Assembly: GCA_023897205.1 (NCBI GenBank)
Contig: JAHWDD010000012.1
Location: 1,151,346 to 1,215,345, forward strand
Source: Exophiala sp. HKRS030
Taxonomy: Eukaryota > Ascomycota > Eurotiomycetes > Chaetothyriales > Herpotrichiellaceae
DNA: 64,000 nt
Direction: 5' to 3'
This document shows positions 44,195 to 56,700 of this stretch, one piece after another (position 1 is the first letter of the stretch; each line of letters opens with the position of its first letter). Position numbers and translations under genes: made by a program. A model generated the notes under the pieces. It saw nothing but the letters and a program-made list of their open reading frames with translations, was not told where the DNA came from and ran no database searches.

Positions 44195-46072
44195 ATGGCA
44201 GATCTCGATGCGGAACTTCTCGCCCTCGCCGGAGGTGATTCCTCCGGTGAAGAAAGCGTCCATTCTTCCCCGAAACAAAAATCTCCATCTCCTTCTCGTT
44301 CGAAAAACAAATCTCGAGATTCTCCCCAACCAGACATGGCCAGAAAAGGCGTCGCCAAAACCACTAAGCGCGCAAAGCGCCGGAAAAATTATGAAGACGA
44401 TGAAGACGATGTGTAAGCATCAAACATGATGTCTAGTTCCCCGATGTCTGATCACTAACAACTGTCTAGTTCGTCACTTTCCCAACATTCTGAATCAGCC
44501 TCGATGTCGCAATCAGATTCAGAAGCCGATTTCGCACCCATTACAGACCAGCCGATCTTTCCATACGACAAGCTTTACTTCAACTCGAAAGATAAAGCTG
44601 AAATAGAAGCACTTCCTGAAATCGAGAGAGAAACCATCCTGGCTGCGAGAAGTGAGCAAGTCGAGCACCACGAACAAGACTTGCAACTTCGTCGAATCGT
44701 TGCAGCCCGAGCAAGAGAAGAGGCTAAGAATGCCGCAAAGAAGAAACGAAAAGCCAGTGTTGCTGATTTGGATGAGAACCAACGCAAGAGCACTCGACAA
44801 CGGACGAAGGTTGGAGGTGGCCGTGCTGGTGAGGCAAGCAGCGCCATTGAAGCGTACAAGTTACAACGTGCGGAGAAGAACCTTCGCGATGAACAACGGA
44901 AGAAAGATGATCTCACCAGAAGACCTGCATCGCCGCGGGATGATTTTAGTGATGCTGATGCTGAAGGGGAGAGCGACAATGATTACGAGGACAGGAGATA
45001 CAAGAGACGGACCCCAACTCCTCCAAAAGATGACCCTATTGCAGAGTTGGGCGACATCCAAAGGGCTCGGGTCGGACGCGATAACTTTGCCCAGGTGTGT
45101 TACACTCCTGGATTTGAGGATGCCATTACCGATTGTTACGCTCGAGTATGCCTTGGTCCTAATTCTCGAAATCCTGGTGTCAACGACTATCGCCTTTGCC
45201 TGATCAAAGGTTTCTCCAAAGGTCATCCCTATGCTATGACTGGGTCAAATGGCAGACCATTCCCTGTGGACATGTATGTACGAGCTGCTCATGGCAAATC
45301 TGAAAAACTCTGGTCATTCTTGGAATGTTCCATGTCAAAAATCACCGATGACGAATGGCGTCGATATCGGTCCACAATGGCCAACGAAGATCTTAAGATG
45401 CCAACAAAGGGATTGATTAATTCAAAGCTCAATCAGATCAATCGCCTGCTATCTCATCGCTTTACTGAGGCCGAAATATCGGAGAAGATCAAGAAGCAGA
45501 ATGACCTCATGGATAAAATCCATAGGCGGCAGGAAAAGGACAGTCTAAGGGAAAAGATCGCTGAAGCCAAAATTGATGGCAACGAAGAACTGGTGGTGGA
45601 GTTGGAAGAACAACTTGCAGTTATCGTACCGATGAAGCTTGCTTTTAAGACATCGTTGTCTAGAAATGATGGCGGATTTGTCAACAAGGAGTCGGAAAAG
45701 TTGGCAGAATTAAATTTACGAAACCAGAGATTGAATGCCGAGAATGTTAGAAAGGCACAATTGGCGGAGATACGGCAACGCAAGGCAAAGAAGGTCGCTC
45801 CCGGCATTGACGAATTGTTCGAAGGTGGAAGCGATATCAGTCGAACTGGCACACCTGTTAATGGTATTGGCACTCCCAAAGCGCCCATCTCTCGTGTGGG
45901 TACACCGAAGCCTCTTGCTACCTCGAATGGCGCACCTAGGAGTTCGACACCGAATTTACTAGTTGTCAAAGCTGCCGAAAAGAAGTTGAGTGGCTTGCCG
46001 ACCATCAGGAAAGCAGCCCTTGATGATGAGATTCTTGCCAACATGGATCTTGGGATTGACATTGATATATGA
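44195..46072 (+). CDS. RTF1: Paf1 complex subunit Rtf1
   Basis: Two exons, 44195-44412 and 44470-46072, with intron GTAAGC...TAG; 606 residues. Rtf1 links the Paf1 complex to RNA polymerase II and promotes H2B ubiquitylation. Seen: an acidic and Ser-rich N-terminus beginning MADLDAELLALAGGDSSGEES, charged helices with AKKKRKASVADLDE, and the Plus3 domain from about residue 262 (DIQRARVGRDNFAQVCYTPGFEDAI, VCLGPNSRNPGVNDYRLCLIKG, GRPFPVDMYVRAAHG) that binds phosphorylated Spt5, then coiled-coil helices and a Gly-Thr-Pro-rich C-terminus with repeated GTP motifs. The joint GTT (Val) after the acidic EDDEDD run is exact. Confidence 0.95.
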
Positions 46073-48022
46073 GCATTTCGATTGTAAACGATGGGATCCT
46101 GCATGGAGCGCTTTTGTTTCCACTCAAATTCGTCAATGTTTTGATACATAAATCACCTCATCAAGCCGAGATCCAAGACGAGTGGACTGCATCATATCAA
46201 GATCCAAATTTCTATAGATCTTGAGTGAGGAATACACCTTTTCACATAAGAAATGTACTCTATCTCTTAACCGATACAACTCATCTACCGTCGACCTCTA
46301 CTATTACCCAAGGTAATTTATGACTTCTCTACACTTCTAAGCCGACACATATCTCTGCTAATGTGTGATGGCCCCGTCGCCATTATGCCGAGACCGGCCT
46401 CTTCATACAAGCGCCTGTGCAAACATCCTAATCCTCAGCACTCCCCACTTGTTCCTCCCCTCACCCCCTCCCCTTCCTTTTCTGACACAAGGCCCATATC
46501 AGGCAGGTGAAGTATATGTGGCTCTCGACCATGGCTGAGCAAGAATTTCCCTTCATAATCTCCCCTCATCCTCGTTGCGAGACACCAACTTGCATGCTTC
46601 CAGTCTAGTCCAAATTTCGGCTCCAGGTCTTGCAGCCTGTCACTCGATCGGTCAAATAGTCAGTCAGTGGGCCCAATATGTGAAGCTGATAAATTGGTGA
46701 ATCGGTCCGTAAGTGTGTAGGTATACTAGTCAATCGAGGCACCCGGATTGGGACGGGATGATGTCGCCTTGCACTCAACCACGGCTTGCACAGCACGCGC
46801 AACGATAGGAGCCAACGGCTCTCGCCCCTTGGAATAGATCGTGAATCCACAGACCTTGCTCCGCCCACCTTGGTAGGGCCCGATTATTATGGCAATGCTG
46901 GGCCCAGGCGGCCATGAGAATTACCTGCCATTCCACTTATAAGCCTCTACGGAGGAGGCACATTCACTTGGAAGCTCGAACTCTTTATAAAGCAGCGTCG
47001 GAATATTCTCCCCGTTCAAAAGGATAAGGCTTGGAAGGGCAAAGCACATATACCGCATGCGTCTACTGCGGAGTAATTAAACTTCATGGCAAGAGAACAA
47101 CGTCAAGCCAAACGTCGAGCAACGTCGAGCATGGCTTTTGGCCGACTTTCCACCCCGGTCGTTTCAGATTGACGCGACCACTCCGGCGGCCAATGCAATG
47201 AAAGCTGATGTTTCGCTGTGAAGTTGCTTCCTGCCGCACGCCAAAGGCACATGAGACATCTAGACCGTACCTGCAACACAAAAGTCATGCAGTGCGATAC
47301 GCCCCTCGTGGGCATTGGCCAGTTCTGTACCTTGCCTTCGTTCCTGAAGAATGACTGATCAATGGTCATCGACCACTCTGTTCCATTTGAGCTCGGCATC
47401 GATGTCAACCGCTTCCCCGCCATACGCAATAAGCCTAAATGAAGGAACGATTTTAAACTGAAGAATACGTCACGTGGATTAAGCTGTATACACTTGATGC
47501 AAGTCGAGTGGCCCATTTCAGACGCCCAGCAAGGTCACCCATGGCACAAGGAACAGCTTATCGACCGATCCCAAAGACTACATCAATTCGCTGATCAGAA
47601 GGCGCTGTTTATCTCCACTGTCAAATACCTGGAGCAATATCCCCTCAGAAGCCAGAAGAAACAGGAGCCTACTCAACTTCTCTCTAGCGACGAGCCATGC
47701 ACCTCATCATCTTATGCGGCCCGAGGGCCGCGCCTTTTTTTCTCTGGTCTGGCCTTATTTTATCCACTCTTACTGAGCCCGCCGTGCAGCAACGCGCTCG
47801 GCCATGCAGGTTACGCTAACGCCACAGTCACAGAGTGCTGGCGTACGCAATGTTGTGCCTCAACTGGAGCCTGCCTTGTTCAGTCAATGGAATTAGGCTA
47901 CCTTTGGTCATGGTATATGACCATGTGCAGCAGCTTCTACCAGTAAGGCATACAACCAACTCGTTCCGCTCGCTTTTCCCGTTGCCGTCATCCAGCGGTG
48001 CACCATCTATCCAGTCACGACG
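46073..48022. other. Spacer, RTF1 / NO VEIN-like gene
   Basis: 1.95 kb with only short unrelated frames; one plus-strand frame (47494-47946) lies just upstream of the next gene but shows no family resemblance. No repeat or RNA gene recognised. Confidence 0.45.
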
Positions 48023-51000
48023 ATGGACAGCGAGCTTTCTGCCTTTTACCACGAACTCTATCAGAAACCATTGGCCGAACCTCAGACCGAAAAAGACGTC
48101 CAAAATATTCTCAGTTGTATCCTAGCGCAACACGGCACTCTCGATGGCGAAGATGAGGCTCTGCTGCAGGGAACCACCTCAATCCTTCACAGAAAAGTGA
48201 ATATGATCGCTCACAACTCACGCAAGGTCCTTGCCCAATTCACCAAAGCGTAAGATGACATTTCCCATGGAGATGCACCAGCTTCACTTGAAGCTTATTC
48301 TCTTGCAGCTAACTCCTCTGAAGTATTTCGTCTCAGCTATATGATGACCCCTTCAGGTTCTTCTTCGAACTCTTGCAGAACGCCGACGATGCCCAGTATC
48401 GCTCGACGACCGAAATGCCGGCTATCCACCTTACAGTGACCCCAACCGAGATCATAGTTGACCTCAACGAAGATGGCTTTTCCTTGTCCGACGTTCTGTC
48501 CATCTGCAGCACTGGTCAGAGCTCCAAAGTGCTCAATGAGGAATCTACGGGCGAGAAAGGTTTTGGTTTCAAATCCGTCTTTGGCATTGCCGGCCGCGTG
48601 CACATAAAGTCAGGCCTATGGTCGTTTCGCTTCGATCATCAGCGACATGAGGATGGAATTGGTATGATTTCGCCGAGGTGGGAACCACAGGAGACAATAC
48701 CCACCGGTGTGGGTACGCGATTTCGACTCGAGTACTCCTTGCCTGACGAGGACAGCTTGTCATCACTATGTGCGTGGCTCGAGGCACAGCATCCGAGCAT
48801 GCTCTTTGCGCTGCGGAAAATCAAGAAAATCTCCATCTGCTTCCAGAACACAGAGGGCCGGAACTATTCGATTAACTTTGAGAAGACGTCCGAGACCTTG
48901 TCCGAGACGATAATTCGTTCTCGGGTGGGGAAGAGACTAAGCAACTTGTATATCGTACTTTTACAAGAATGCTTTGGAACATGCCAAAACAAACTGAACG
49001 CCCTTGGTCGTCGTCAATTGTCACAATTGGCCTTCCCGTGACGACGGAGAATCATGACCTTCCTCACATAACTCCCGGTGGCCAATATGTTTTGGCGTAT
49101 CTGCCCATCGTCAAAATGCCGCAACTGCCCTTTGTGATACAAGCAGATTTCCTATTGCCGGGTAATCGTCAAGCCGTCAGCGACAACGCTTGGAACAGGG
49201 CGTTGAGAGATTCTATTGCCCGCCTGTTTGCTGTTACTATCGCTGATCTTGCTATAAAACGCGGCCAACTCGGATTCCGATGGCCGGCTTACATTCCAGT
49301 ACAACCCATGAATGGCTTCTGGCAGCCGTTGCAAGGGCTTATTACGACATACCTGACGCCTCTGAAAGTCTTCCACTCGATATGTGGAGGTTTATACACC
49401 GTGGATGAGGTTCGGGTCGTCCCGTTTGATTTCAAACATGATAACGAACCGTTGCTCCCTGCGACAAACAAAAGGTCCTGGCGTTTCATCTCAAACGGCT
49501 ACGTACCCTCCGAAGTATCTATGTTGCAACTCATGGGCCTCAAATTGCCCACATTCCGGGATGAATTGGATCTTTTGGACGATGCTCTTTCCAATCCCAA
49601 AGATTCGAAACTCAGAACTGTGCCCCTATCGGACAAATGGCACGATTCATTCCTAGATTTCATACAACGAGCAATGGAGACGGGCGGCTCGATGTACATG
49701 ACCGAGATCAAAAGAAAGAACATTATTCCTGTTCGCGTGGGAAACGAGCAAGAGTGGTACAAACCATGTCAAACCACCTATTTCCCAACTGTCGTGGATG
49801 AAGGTACCGGAGCTGACCGTGTCCATATCGAGATGCCAATCGGATTGGGTCTAGTTGTCCTTCATCCGGATGCTGCGAAAGATTCTGGCCGACACAAGGT
49901 CTACCGATCACTTGGAGTCAGCAATTGTCCGCCTAGTACTTTGTGCGATGCTATTTTGGCCTATGAAGCCACAACTGGAACAAAAGATGCCTCAGCCATG
50001 CTCGGGTGTTTGCAGCTACTGTTCTGGTTCTCAGATAGGTACCATATTCCAGCTTTCGGCACGGCTCTGACTCTTGTCGCTCGAAGCGGCGGTGAAGGGT
50101 ACGTAAATACCAGAGATTTGTTTATGCGTTCACAACACCCATATCATGCAGAACGACTTCTGCGCTTAGCGGATCATTCGGAATACAGCCGCCATTTCCT
50201 AGACGAAAGCTACCAGACATCCTCAGTTGCTACGAGGTCTCGAAACTATCTCACGTGGGAGCAGTGGCTTTATTACGTGGCCGGTATTAGGTGGTATCCA
50301 CCACTGAACGATGGAGATAAGCTGCATTGGATGATTGAAACAGTTCGAACCAGGAGCCCGGAAATATTTGTCCCTCTGCTCCAGCACTATTGGTCACAGG
50401 AATATGGCGACGTGTGCAGATTCCATGGTAATATCAAGACCATCTTGACGAAGAGTTATGTTCTATGTCAAAATGGTCAGTACGAAGAGCTCTGCAAGAC
50501 CTGGTTCCCAGATGTTTTCATTCTCAGTACTGCCAAGTACTACGGCATTGACTCAAAGCTCCCGATTCTCCAACTCCAAGAGTCCAACGCAGACCATCGG
50601 ATCTCACAATGGCCATCCTTGAGCGAATTAAATGTCCGTTCAGGCGTGGATCTCTCCTTCTACAAAGAGGCCCTGGCTCTCCTATGCGCCACAGGCCAAG
50701 CACCACCGGGTGGTGTTGAGCGGTTGAACTATTTATACAGAGATATGGGAAATAGATCAAAACTTGCGGACCAAGTAACACTCAAAGTGCGTCCTAAATT
50801 CCCCTTTGCTCTGGTTTGCATCATCAGATATTACTGACAGTGTCCTAGAATGACTTTAAAGAGAAGAGTTGGGTATGGGATGCAATCAGCAACAAATGGC
50901 GTACTCTCGATGAATGCGTCTGGGAAAGTGCGATTGAGCTGAAATGCAAGTTCGCCCTCACTCCGACATACACAGCGCCCAATGTTGTTACCTTGTTCCG

Positions 51001-53791
51001 AAAGCTGCTGGAGATTGGCAATGTCACCTTGTCTTGCTTGGTCGATGAGCTCGAGTATATGCAGGCGCGTTCGCCGACCGAATTAGGAGAGGGTTTTCTC
51101 GATCGGGCTTCAGCCCTCTATACCTCGCTCAAAGATATGGCTCAACATGCTGGTGATAGGAAATGGATTCGGTGAGCAAGTGTTTATCAATGCGGACGAG
51201 TCTTGTGACTAACACCCTAGTCAGATTGGCCTTCAAACAGAAAAGTCTCATCTATAACAGGAGTAGCGGTTGCTGGCTAAAGCCGAACTCGTGCATCTGG
51301 CATGCAACGATAGATATCGGAAAACATGTCCCAATCGCTGCCATGTACCCGGACTTGCAGGAATTCTTCGTGGACATTCTTGGTGTCAGCACGGTGACGA
51401 GTGGCTTTATGATGAAACAATTGACCACAGCGGCAGCTCGGCCACAGAAAGATGTCAATGAAATCAAGGAGCTCATGCTGTCAACATCTCAGTCTCTGAG
51501 TGCTGACAATCGGTTTTCCGAAGTCGAGAAGTCCGTCGAAACCCTGTTGCAAAGCCAATTTCTGCCCTGCAAATCACCCCAAGGGGGTGGAATTGAATTT
51601 CGGACTGCATCTGAAACATTCTTTATTTTGGACAATCAGTACTATGGGGAGAAGTTCAGCGGCAAAGTCTTCATGCTTGACTTCACGTACGAGCAGCTAA
51701 TATCCTTGCACGAGCTTTTCAGGGTTCTTCGCCTTGACGACCATTACCTCACTCGGCACGTAAGCCGTGAGACCTCCGCTGTTGGTGTCGAGCCCAACGA
51801 TTTACTTACAGAACAGTTTCGGCAGTGCGCATATGCTATATCATGGTAAGCCTTGCTTTGGAGAAGGAACCCTTGCGTTAGGGATATGTCTGATACCTTG
51901 TTAGTTGCGCCATCTCACACCGAAGCTCTCTATATTCGAACCAAAACACAAAGATGTACAGTCATCTGGTGTCTGCAACCATCCAAACATCGATAGATAT
52001 GTCGACCAAGCTCGTGGTTGAACAAGACAGTGTTCCTGTCAAGGTTGTTGCTGACAGACGCTCGCTTCTCATCGAGCACAACGACGATGGACTATCCATT
52101 ACTTTCCCCAATGACCAAGCGCAGAGAATGCAGTGCATGCGTAGTCAGCTGCCAGGGGATCTCGCAGAGATCTTGAACATCTACGATTCTAGAGGTGAGA
52201 AGCAGCTTTATCGGATCCTCAACGAGCTCGAGTCCGGCACAGACGCCATTCTGCTCCAAGAAGAAATATCGCGTGTCTCGTGGTTTCCAGAGACTTGCCG
52301 TCCCGACCCTCCGCCACCAGTCGAAGAGCCAGCGGTCACCTTGCAGCGACAATCGACAGCTGTCGTTAACGGACAGCTTGAGGATGGCCAAACAGGCGCA
52401 GTAGATATAAGGGAACTTGAACGCCATACACGGGCCATGAGCTCGATTGCGGCACATAGCTACCCAGACCGTTCCCCACAACCATTCAGAGCTCTTCCAG
52501 CCGAACCCGACTATGCCACAGGCGCGGTAGAGATAAGGGAACTTGAAAGTCATATACGGGCCATGGGCTCGATTGCAGCACGTGGTTACCCAGACCGTCC
52601 TCCACCACCATTTAGAGCTCTTCCAGCCGAGCCCAACCATGCCACAGATGTGGTAGGGATGAGGGAACTTGAAAGTCATATACGGGCCATGGGCTCGATT
52701 GCGGCACGTAGCTGCCCAGGCCGTCTTCCGCCACCGTTCAGGGCCCTTCCAGCCGAACCCGACCATGCCACAGACGCACCTCTGTACGGGAAAGTCCTCG
52801 AGCATGTCCGTAGGCAGGCTGCTACGTTCAGGCACGTGAACGGCAGTGTTACATATACCATGGCTGATGACATCACACGGGCTTTCGCATCTTTAAGCCT
52901 CGAGCCTCACAAAATTGACCCTGCCGACTATCCCAACCTGTTTGGACATGACTTTTGGCTCAGTAAGTTCAGAGTGGGAGCTGCTGGGGAGCTATTTGTA
53001 AGTTCTACTACCCCAATCCTGGAGGCAAGGTTTCTTCATTGTGAGTTGGGATTGGACATATCTAACGCATGTATTTGCAGGTCTACGAGATCCTTCGAGG
53101 TTTGATACCAGGCACATTTGGACTCGAAAACTGGCAGAGTAAGATCCGACACCTCGTCCAGGCGCATGAACAGTACACGCATGTCACGAGATGGACGCAA
53201 CGAGAGACAGCGGACATCACGTATCCGGACCAGAACAACTCGCTGCGTACTATATTCCGTACAATACCTCCTGGAGATGTGTTTGCTGACTGGGCTCCTG
53301 ATTGGCTTCTCGCGGACAATGAGCATCCGGTACGTATTCACTCGGTCACGCCCGTTTGATCAAGATCTCATGATTCAATATGGCGAAGGACACCTGATGG
53401 CTGACCTGTCGAAGCAGTCGCTCGAGTGGCTATTTGAAGTCAAAACGTCGCTGGGACCATGCGAGACAGATTTCTACATGAGTGCGTACCAATACGATTT
53501 GGTGAGTTACACCTCTACAAATCCTCCATTGGAATTCCCCTATCCCATCGTCCGACGGAGTTGACGCTAATTTCATGTACCTTGCCACGCGGATAGATGC
53601 GCCAACTCGGCGACAGAGAGAACGACGCTGGCCACCGCCGCCAAGTCTACTGCATTGTGCGCGTTTACAATCTCCTATCCGATCAGATCGGCATCAGCTT
53701 CTTCGTCGACCCCTGGCGGTTCCGCGAGGGCCGGTTGGAGTTTGGCACCACCGACAAGTGGAAGGTCACGGCTTCGTCTGCAGATGACTGA
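48023..53791 (+). CDS. GHKL ATPase (sacsin/Hsp90-type) with NO VEIN C-terminal domain
   Basis: Eight exons: 48023-48249, 48357-50786, 50849-51171, 51225-51845, 51905-52997, 53081-53329, 53418-53501 and 53597-53791; about 1,740 residues. The N-terminal ATPase shows the GHKL boxes: FFELLQNADDAQY (N box with Glu and Asn), VDLNEDGFSLSDVLSICS (G1), and STGEKGFGFKSVFGI (G2 lid). A long middle region follows, then three 42-residue repeats (residues about 1270-1400) and a NO VEIN C-terminal domain (GAAGELFVYEILRG, DVFADWAPDWLLAD, WLFEVKTSLG) with the Glu, Asp and Glu-x-Lys pattern of PD-(D/E)XK-like nucleases. Splice phases agree throughout. One break: near 48946-48954 the frame shifts between RLSNLY and RTFTRMLWNMP, needing one added base (or two removed). 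Biological role unknown; domain mix resembles conflict or quality-control proteins. Confidence 0.85.
52398..52775 (+). repeat. Coding tandem repeat, 3 x 126 bp (42 codons)
   Basis: Copies begin at 52398, 52524 and 52650. Each encodes an AV(D/E)IRELE-type start, a HIRAMGSIAAR core, and PPPFRALPAEP near its end. Copies 2 and 3 are the most alike. The 126-bp spacing was checked by the position of the shared GGGAACTTGA word (52411, 52537, 52663). In frame and inside the NO VEIN-like gene. Confidence 0.95.
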
Positions 53792-56700
53792 TAGGAAGCA
53801 ATTCAACCATCAGCGGGACCAGGACGTACGATTTATGAAGCACGAGGTCAACGTCTTCGACCAAAATGTCGTTGCCCTTGCAACCGCGTGCGTGCTCTGC
53901 CACGACCGAACACAGACGGTGGGAGACTTTGTTTCCGTAGAATCGTGCGCCTGCCTACTGTCGCCAATCGAGGGACCTACTGTTCTGTCACCGCCGTGCT
54001 GTCGGATCGTAAGGGCGTAGGAGACGCAAGCCATGGTCATCGATAGTCGGAACCCTGAATCTCTATGTACGCGCTGTGGGACCTGGCCTTGCCCTAGTCA
54101 GAAGAATCGATGCGCAACAGAGATGCTATGCCGTCCTCACGATTGTACACTTGCGACGGCCGAGTAAGCAGCTACGGTGGTGCGACAACTGGTGACCGCT
54201 CACTTAATCTCATGGCATAACCTACATGATGCAAATGACATGATGATAATCTCCTCCCCGTTTCGGACTACGGGGCAATATGAGGACCTTCGTGGCTCTT
54301 TTGCTTCGCCGTCAGTATCGGTGCTGGCGTCGGGGGTCGGCAATCGGCATCGGCGTCGACCCTAGTGACACCCAGTGAGTTGAGGTGCTATGAAAGGTGT
54401 GGTGAGAATGGTTGACGGCATACCTAGCCAGGCTGGTTGGTAGGCAGATACATCGATAGGCATGATACTTAGCTGGAGGCTTACGCGTGCGAACTAGTCA
54501 GGTAGGGTGAATAGGTCTAGGTGTGAATGGCTATGAAGTTCATCTCGTCAGCGCTGCGAGCACCAAGATAGCTTGGCGGGCTGTTTCTTTGTCACGCCTG
54601 CCCCCTCCCTGATCTGACTTCCGCCGCAGGTTGCCATAAGCACGTGGTTGTCTCGATTGGGTGCACGGTGTGTATATTCACTGATAATGGGTTGCATAGC
54701 TGCAATGCTGTGCTGGACGGGCCACGCGCGGGGACTTGATAAGGCTCAGATAATGCATTGGCGACCTACACAGTCACTGGACCTAGTCTTTCGTTGCGCA
54801 TTGTCGGACAGATCTCTGCCGATAGTCCTGTTTTGGAATTCTTAGACTGTTGACTAGATAGATATCTAGCGACTGTGCGGAGCATGCTCAGCCCGGGTTG
54901 TCATGGCTCTGTCGGGAGGTGGCTGGATTGGAGCATATGGGGCGGAGGCGCGACTCAAGCCGCCCCTCCCCCTGAAGGGAGCCCCTCAGCCTTCTGTGGA
55001 ATGATTGGGTTTGTCGTCTGCTCTGGCTCAAGAGAGGGAGGGGTTTCTTGCTGCGGCTGTATTGCTTGAAGATGCATGGTATCATTCATCGCGTAGTATT
55101 GGCAAGGAAGAAATGAGTAGTTTGTCCCCACACGCTTAGAGAATTATTCGGACCATCCCGCCGATGAGCTGTACTGGGGAGGGGGACAGAGGCGAACGGA
55201 AGCGGGAAGACATGGATGGGGTCTGGGCTTACTCGTCTGACTTGAGAACCGAATTGAATGCATCGAGAATTGTGTTGTCACCCGATCTGAAGACCTGCCT
55301 GTAGTCAATGCCTAGTGAAGACGTCCACGTGGCTACATTTCATGCCTGCCGCTACTCTGTCATCCCTCTGTCAACCAAGGCTAGCCGGAAAGTCTGGAAG
55401 AAGTGCGATTGTTGGCAATCGAGAGGCCAAGTGAGCAGTTGGAGGCGTAAGCGAATTCGCTGATCGACGTTGTGTCCGGTCCCAAGTTGGCACGATCGAC
55501 ATCAACTCTTGCGAGGCAATCTATGCAGAATATGCCAAATAAGGGAAAGCTGGCCCCGATAGGGGCAAGGGAAGTTCGGCACGATATGGGTCAGGCATGC
55601 TTCGACTCGATGTGAGGTAGGAATGACAATGTAAGTAACTAAGTTCTAGTCGACTTGTAATGTCAGCAAAGCTCTACCTCGATTTAGTTAGGGTTGGAAC
55701 GCATGAACACAAGTGTGATATTTGGTGACGGGAGACATAGAGCCCTGAGTCTTCTGGTCGCCGACAAAAAGATACCACGCCGTCTAAACCAAAGGAAGCA
55801 AAGTATAGCATGACACGGGTATCAATGCATCGGTGGCCATCGTGATTGGTTTGTTCGTACATCCATGCGAGAGCAATAAAGTAACAACCATGTGGAGATC
55901 GAGTAGGAGTAGTTCATACCGCGAAGAATGGTAAACCTCATGATCCAGCTGGTCTCCATTCCCAGAACGAAGGACCAAATTGAGTGGGGGCGGAGCCTTT
56001 CATCAACGGTGAATCTGGGCATTACCACAGAAGGAGGTGCAGGTATTTGCGACAGTCGATAGGTTGCGGTATGTCTAGATTCGTGTGTGAGCATTGAACA
56101 CTGGCATCAACCCAATTGGTTTGATTAACACCTGACGCCTTTCGGCTACCGAAATGACCTTCCTGGTTGATGTGGCATGTATGGTTACGATCAATACGAA
56201 GGAACCTTGACGGCCATGCTTTTAGATCATAGATGCGATCAATAGGGATGCACAGAACAAAAGCAAGTAAGAAGTTGGTGCTCTCAAAGCTAGGCTAGCA
56301 ACAGAATATCCGAACAAGTTAGCATAGCATCTTCATGCGTGTCAGACTCGCTTTGGGAAGCTCGACTAGCAGTCACTTTCATTCGTCGATGCCATCCTTA
56401 CAAGACAGAACATCTGTATCCAAAGTTGTGGGGGCAAGAAAGGAGGGGCAATCCCAAAGTTGAACGTTTTGCTATGAGCATAGGTTCTTCTTCGACAAGC
56501 AACAATGCTAGTCCTTAGATAACTTACATTTGCGGCCGAAAACGAGAAGAAATGTGACCTTTCCTCGTAAGCCGAGAGGTTTATTGATTCAGACCAGTCG
56601 CGAAGGCAAGACTTGACTGATTTGACTGGTCCGGTCCGATGCGAATAGATGTTCGATTTCCCTGGGTGTGATGCATACATGTTACCTTAGCTGTCATACA

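Noticed and set aside
48946..48966. A 20-nt intron (GTATAT...AAG) to repair the NO VEIN-like frame
   Set aside because: Too short for fungal splicing and has no branch site.
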